Part shown: piece after piece, positions 59,201 to 61,600 of the stretch
How positions within the stretch are numbered: the stretch's first letter is position 1
How the letters are laid out: each line of letters begins with the position of its first letter
Notes under the pieces: model-generated
Databases searched by the model: none
Seen by the model: the letters and a program-made list of their open reading frames with translations, nothing else
What the model was told of the DNA's origin: nothing
IMG/VR virus record: IMGVR_UViG_3300025168_000088
Span: 1-61,600 of that record
Length of the DNA: 61,600 nt
Reading direction: 5' to 3' (one strand)
Source of the DNA: a virus
Translations under genes and position numbers: made by a program

Positions 59201-61600
59201 CACCGTTCCACTCATCTACCGCAGTAGTTCCTTCTACCGGCACTCCTAAATCAACCATAGTTTCGACTATGTAAGTAGCACCAGCGCCGATAATTGTCGC
59301 TGTTCCGCCGCTCGACATTGTAGTTGAAATATCAATTGCGATTTTAATTTCCCAATTAGAAGTTCCATGTAATCCGTTGTCAGCAATAATGGTGTGAGTG
59401 CCGTCTACATTAGGAGTTGTATTTGAACTTGAAATTACAATTTGCTGTCCTGTTCTAAAGTATTTGATAACATCACTACTGCCCGATATTGCCACCACTC
59501 CTTGACCGTCAGCCGCAACAGTCATGCCTGTGACTGCGGCAGGTTGGCTTTTTGCATTGAAGTGAAATATCTTCTCTTTACTTTGGCTTGTTATCGAACC
59601 TGCTACTCCGGCTCCGCTGGCGGGAAAGTTGATGATGTCGTCAGTCAATTGTAATAAGTTGTCTCCGCTTTCAAAGCCGACAAGTAGAGTAGTGCTTCGG
59701 CTGTTAAAGTGTTTGTAATTACTATTCCAATTTGCTGAATCGGCACCGTCGAGATTGTAAGGCCCAGTGGGTGCTCTCTCCCAATAGTTGTCAATGAGAA
59801 CAGGAAACCCTTCTGTTTCTACGAGGTAGTCGCCTATCTCCTTTCTACCACCGGATGCTTGACCTGTTCTACCTCCATTTGATTCAGTGTTGAGATTGAA
59901 GAACTTGGATGCGTCAACAAAGACAAACGACCCCGCCTTACCCTCCCAGTTCTTGTATCGGTTATCGTCGGAACTGGGGAAAGAGTCCGGCGTGAATGAG
60001 TCGGAGTTGACGGAGGACCAAGTGTTGCCTGTGATTGGGTCTTGGGTCGCATCCATTTGCCATAGGTCAACATCAGTTCCTATCGCTAAATCAATGAACT
60101 CTTGTCTCTCGGAATCATTCGATACCGTAGAGTCAGCGAGGACCATAGATACTGCGTAGTTCTGTGCGTATGGTGCCATCAATCCGAAGTTCTTTTTACG
60201 GAACCCTAAGTCAGCATCAGCCGAGCCATCATTCCTCATGTCAGCCCACATAACCCACACATGCTTGTAGTCATCAGTGTGGCTTCTTATTTTAACAGTA
60301 GCACCGCTGTCGTGGTCTCTTTGAAAGAAGTTCGTCGCTGGCGCAACTGCGGTAGTGCCGAGCATGTGCAAAGTTCCGCCCGTCGCTTCTGTTGCTAAAA
60401 CCTGCCCCAAGCCGAAAAGGGGCTGTGCATTAGCATCACTAAGGGCAGTTGGATTTGTAGTGTAGACTCTTCCTGTTTGAACTGATTGAGGGGTTCGGAC
60501 ATTTGTAAAGCCCATAATGTCGGTTTTAAATGGAGAAGGTCTGTTAGGAATGTTCCTTAGAATAAGTCGCACACACGCAACTCCGTTTCTTGTTGTTAAT
60601 GCACTAAATGTAGTAACTGAACCACCAGCAGTTGCCGCAGTGGTAGCATACATAGGGTCCGGCCTCCAATAACTGTTTAGATTAGCATTTGAGCACCCAG
60701 TGATTGTCATTATTTTATCGTTCATATTGGCATTCCATGCTGATGCGGCGATATACACTACGGGGAACCATGTATAGGGTTGATGGGTTCCGTATGAAGT
60801 TCTAAGTCCATGAACAATCCAATCTATCGCTACTATTGCAGTAGAGGTAGTAGAAGTTGCGCTGGAGACTACGCCGGAGTCAATTGTTCCGTCGGCATCA
60901 ATGATTTCAATACTACCGCCACTCGACAAAAGATGCTGTGCGTTGGCTACCAAGTCAATTTGAGTGTCACCAACAGTGAATGCTGATGCGAGAGTCGTAG
61001 CCGGTGCCTGCTCCTCTATGCGGCCAAACATGTGTTTGAACCATAGAGAGTTCTTGAAATCTTGCATCCAGCGAGAGTGTAGTGCTCGATACTGCGCTGA
61101 TGCGGTTGCTGTTCCGTCATCACACGCGTCATCCCAATTGGAGTAGGGAGCGGTCGGCCCAATGGATGTATCTTCGTCACCATACATTTGAATAGGGTGT
61201 GCTGAACGGTTTCGCATTCGTGAGTCCTTATGTGCGAGGAACACACCCGACCCGTCATCTACTTCATTGAATCCGAGAGTAGCGTTGGCTGATACCAAGC
61301 GAGATGCGCCGAAGTAGTAGGTGTTGAGATTGTTCTGTGCCTCACTACGATTGTATGCTACGCTCGCTGTGCTGTCAGCATCTCCCGAATCACCAAGTTC
61401 CCATGTGGGGATTTGCTGGTCGAGTGATGAGAAGTAGTCCTGTGCGCTTAACTTGATTGTCGGAGTGCGCTCTACTGCCCCCATAGAATAATTAAGAGAG
61501 TTGATTGACCCTCGCCATAGTGGTCGGTCAATGTTATCTCGGAACATTAGAAGAGACCAGTCGGCATATGATGAAGCATTAAAGAACTCAAGTAGGTTTA
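56223..61600 (-). CDS. giant tail hub / receptor-binding protein, C-terminal part (5' end continues at position 1-1778)
   Basis: The frame is open from 61600; an internal Met lies at 61547. Residue order, counted within this part: hub barrel (SINSLNYSMGAVERTPTI), long beta-rich central stretch with many Gly/Asn/Asp turns, a second hub-like segment (LNDTMLYEARYGYVADQSR, later SINWSINGRDSEALSIGLE), then a Gly/Gln/Trp-rich linker and a C-terminal beta domain with Ser/Thr/Val repeats. The frame continues across the circular junction into 1-1778 (total ~2,241 aa). Ends convergent with the nuclease gene. Probable baseplate hub with receptor-binding end. Confidence 0.7.
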   Translation of the reverse strand, partial: NLLEFFNASSYADWSLLMFRDNIDRPLWRGSINSLNYSMGAVERTPTIKLSAQDYFSSLDQQIPTWELGDSGDADSTASVAYNRSEAQNNLNTYYFGASRLVSANATLGFNEVDDGSGVFLAHKDSRMRNRSAHPIQMYGDEDTSIGPTAPYSNWDDACDDGTATASAQYRALHSRWMQDFKNSLWFKHMFGRIEEQAPATTLASAFTVGDTQIDLVANAQHLLSSGGSIEIIDADGTIDSGVVSSATSTTSTAIVAIDWIVHGLRTSYGTHQPYTWFPVVYIAASAWNANMNDKIMTITGCSNANLNSYWRPDPMYATTAATAGGSVTTFSALTTRNGVACVRLILRNIPNRPSPFKTDIMGFTNVRTPQSVQTGRVYTTNPTALSDANAQPLFGLGQVLATEATGGTLHMLGTTAVAPATNFFQRDHDSGATVKIRSHTDDYKHVWVMWADMRNDGSADADLGFRKKNFGLMAPYAQNYAVSMVLADSTVSNDSERQEFIDLAIGTDVDLWQMDATQDPITGNTWSSVNSDSFTPDSFPSSDDNRYKNWEGKAGSFVFVDASKFFNLNTESNGGRTGQASGGRKEIGDYLVETEGFPVLIDNYWERAPTGPYNLDGADSANWNSNYKHFNSRSTTLLVGFESGDNLLQLTDDIINFPASGAGVAGSITSQSKEKIFHFNAKSQPAAVTGMTVAADGQGVVAISGSSDVIKYFRTGQQIVISSSNTTPNVDGTHTIIADNGLHGTSNWEIKIAIDISTTMSSGGTATIIGAGATYIVETMVDLGVPVEGTTAVDEWNGAGYGSGNNDAESLVQHATSFFFGNKSVDIPIEKEEGLNQDAYEDATVHVGLANVFPMRLMMQVDGFIENEASLTFNEDDKFRVTWLDSLTQNWLSQSSLYGIPSLASIPVMGNMTTTQTDASGGSENAIISSTSSTGGDGKVIIVGNNQGLPVDGILNNGDTVEIVNNSQLSLAADNYKTRYVVSEVGHNGPHNFKVTVAGKSATINAGYWRKVGSVDTFGSVNDCRNTTIANIFSSTQSGSGIGHTDGTRSVMSWLMGRDSQPSFRPTYGNGFVFNTTNLKISNLNTESGGQISNVRVFYNGGTAFVDYPSATLGTRPRWDIINVDSVTSRNEALIVAKQEYEKNKAAPFAVTAEIIRFSDSHTLNGLNDTMLYEARYGYVADQSRTIPRTCNLAGSYTDDKAWAWASLWGGNLFSGIQNALDGRDGATPNNTDEQGTLAYSANYYWLGSNSLSYAMQVVHVPQGMPKTTMKTPSSGDYNADGHLRIAIDIDDRQDAFTDPNLAMFRIYLLDYDWDAGIVGVTPTLRSSSSISVASNGFYEIGIPSTYWSDQAGNEKMVISVNYDYLTSLLRNRCGGSNTHLNAHNWAGVTYSKGHNTDSIFPLGVRKFGQADYWNKNAEWYAPRLHIVDDWNFVPATTLRYTDAQMGLSNELLSIRSINWSINGRDSEALSIGLERDVSRAAKNFTSYILPKVARGGVQSSGQGNQGGGGSVAPQTPPSGGSTTGGRGGDNAGNPQGGGWQDWGGWGDGGPAQTSSSQLNPITNPNRVSRPDGLSTSINGVHTLSSSALGNTTLNRVKGTMDFNNDSVTGGSFGVLGQTKPTAAPRDGNGISGIDSFISPTSGDAIMGEDGMVFAGAGDWVSPPTSFTATARIPPNAQSNSIRVFGRASMGAASGSAVLLVTVECVETAVRYTNTVSVGQVERGNVVLFSGSVVGADVSNNTIKVTVERNAGQGDDDASHASVELHNIQIATDNRSVAGKSQSSSFTYSE
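61171..61600. repeat. terminal direct repeat, right copy
   Basis: Same as 1-430 with 11 substitutions. It lies inside the hub gene. Confidence 0.95.

Noticed and set aside
1-61600. Integrated provirus or temperate virus
   Set aside because: No integrase, att-like flanking repeats or host genes; the end repeat is better explained by circularity or redundancy.

Overview
The window reads as an almost complete genome of a tailed double-stranded DNA virus (Caudoviricetes) that infects an archaeon. The virion genes are of phage type: HK97-fold capsid, portal, terminase, tape measure and tail hub. The replication genes are archaeal: family-B DNA polymerase, RFC-like clamp loader, PCNA-like clamp, PriS-like primase, MCM-like helicase and XPF/ERCC4-like nuclease. 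Promoters are TATA boxes centred about 26-28 nt before start codons, as expected for leaderless archaeal transcripts. This gene set resembles marine archaeal viruses such as the magroviruses, but the host cannot be settled from sequence alone. No integrase, tRNA or CRISPR array was seen.

The first 430 bases recur at 61171-61600 with 11 mismatches. Joining the ends gives 61,170 bp and restores one uninterrupted 2,241-codon tail-hub gene, so the molecule is circular, circularly permuted or terminally redundant. The mismatches are almost all synonymous, so the two ends come from different natural variants.

Layout. Minus strand, 24.4 kb down to 1 and on through 61.6-56.2 kb: a small regulatory cluster, a metallophosphoesterase, terminase, portal, protease/scaffold, decoration protein, major capsid, connectors, a fibre, neck genes, tail tube, frameshifting tail chaperones, tape measure and giant hub. 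Plus strand, 24.9-56.2 kb: (i) a roughly 1.1-kb stretch packed with hairpins, probably a structured non-coding RNA, followed by a membrane-anchored amidoligase / class-II glutamine amidotransferase fusion and two small genes with structured leaders; (ii) 30.4-38.7 kb, more than twenty small, tightly overlapping genes, many with zinc-ribbon cysteines; (iii) 38.7-56.2 kb, the replication module. The two transcription directions diverge at 24.4-24.9 kb and converge with a 13-bp overlap at 56.2 kb.

The most unusual parts are the structured RNA beside the amidoligase-amidotransferase fusion (a gamma-glutamylcyclotransferase gene lies further along), two promoter families, leaders that mask Shine-Dalgarno sequences, and a -1 frameshift site in the tail-assembly chaperone. 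Names below rest on motif recognition by eye; no database search was possible.
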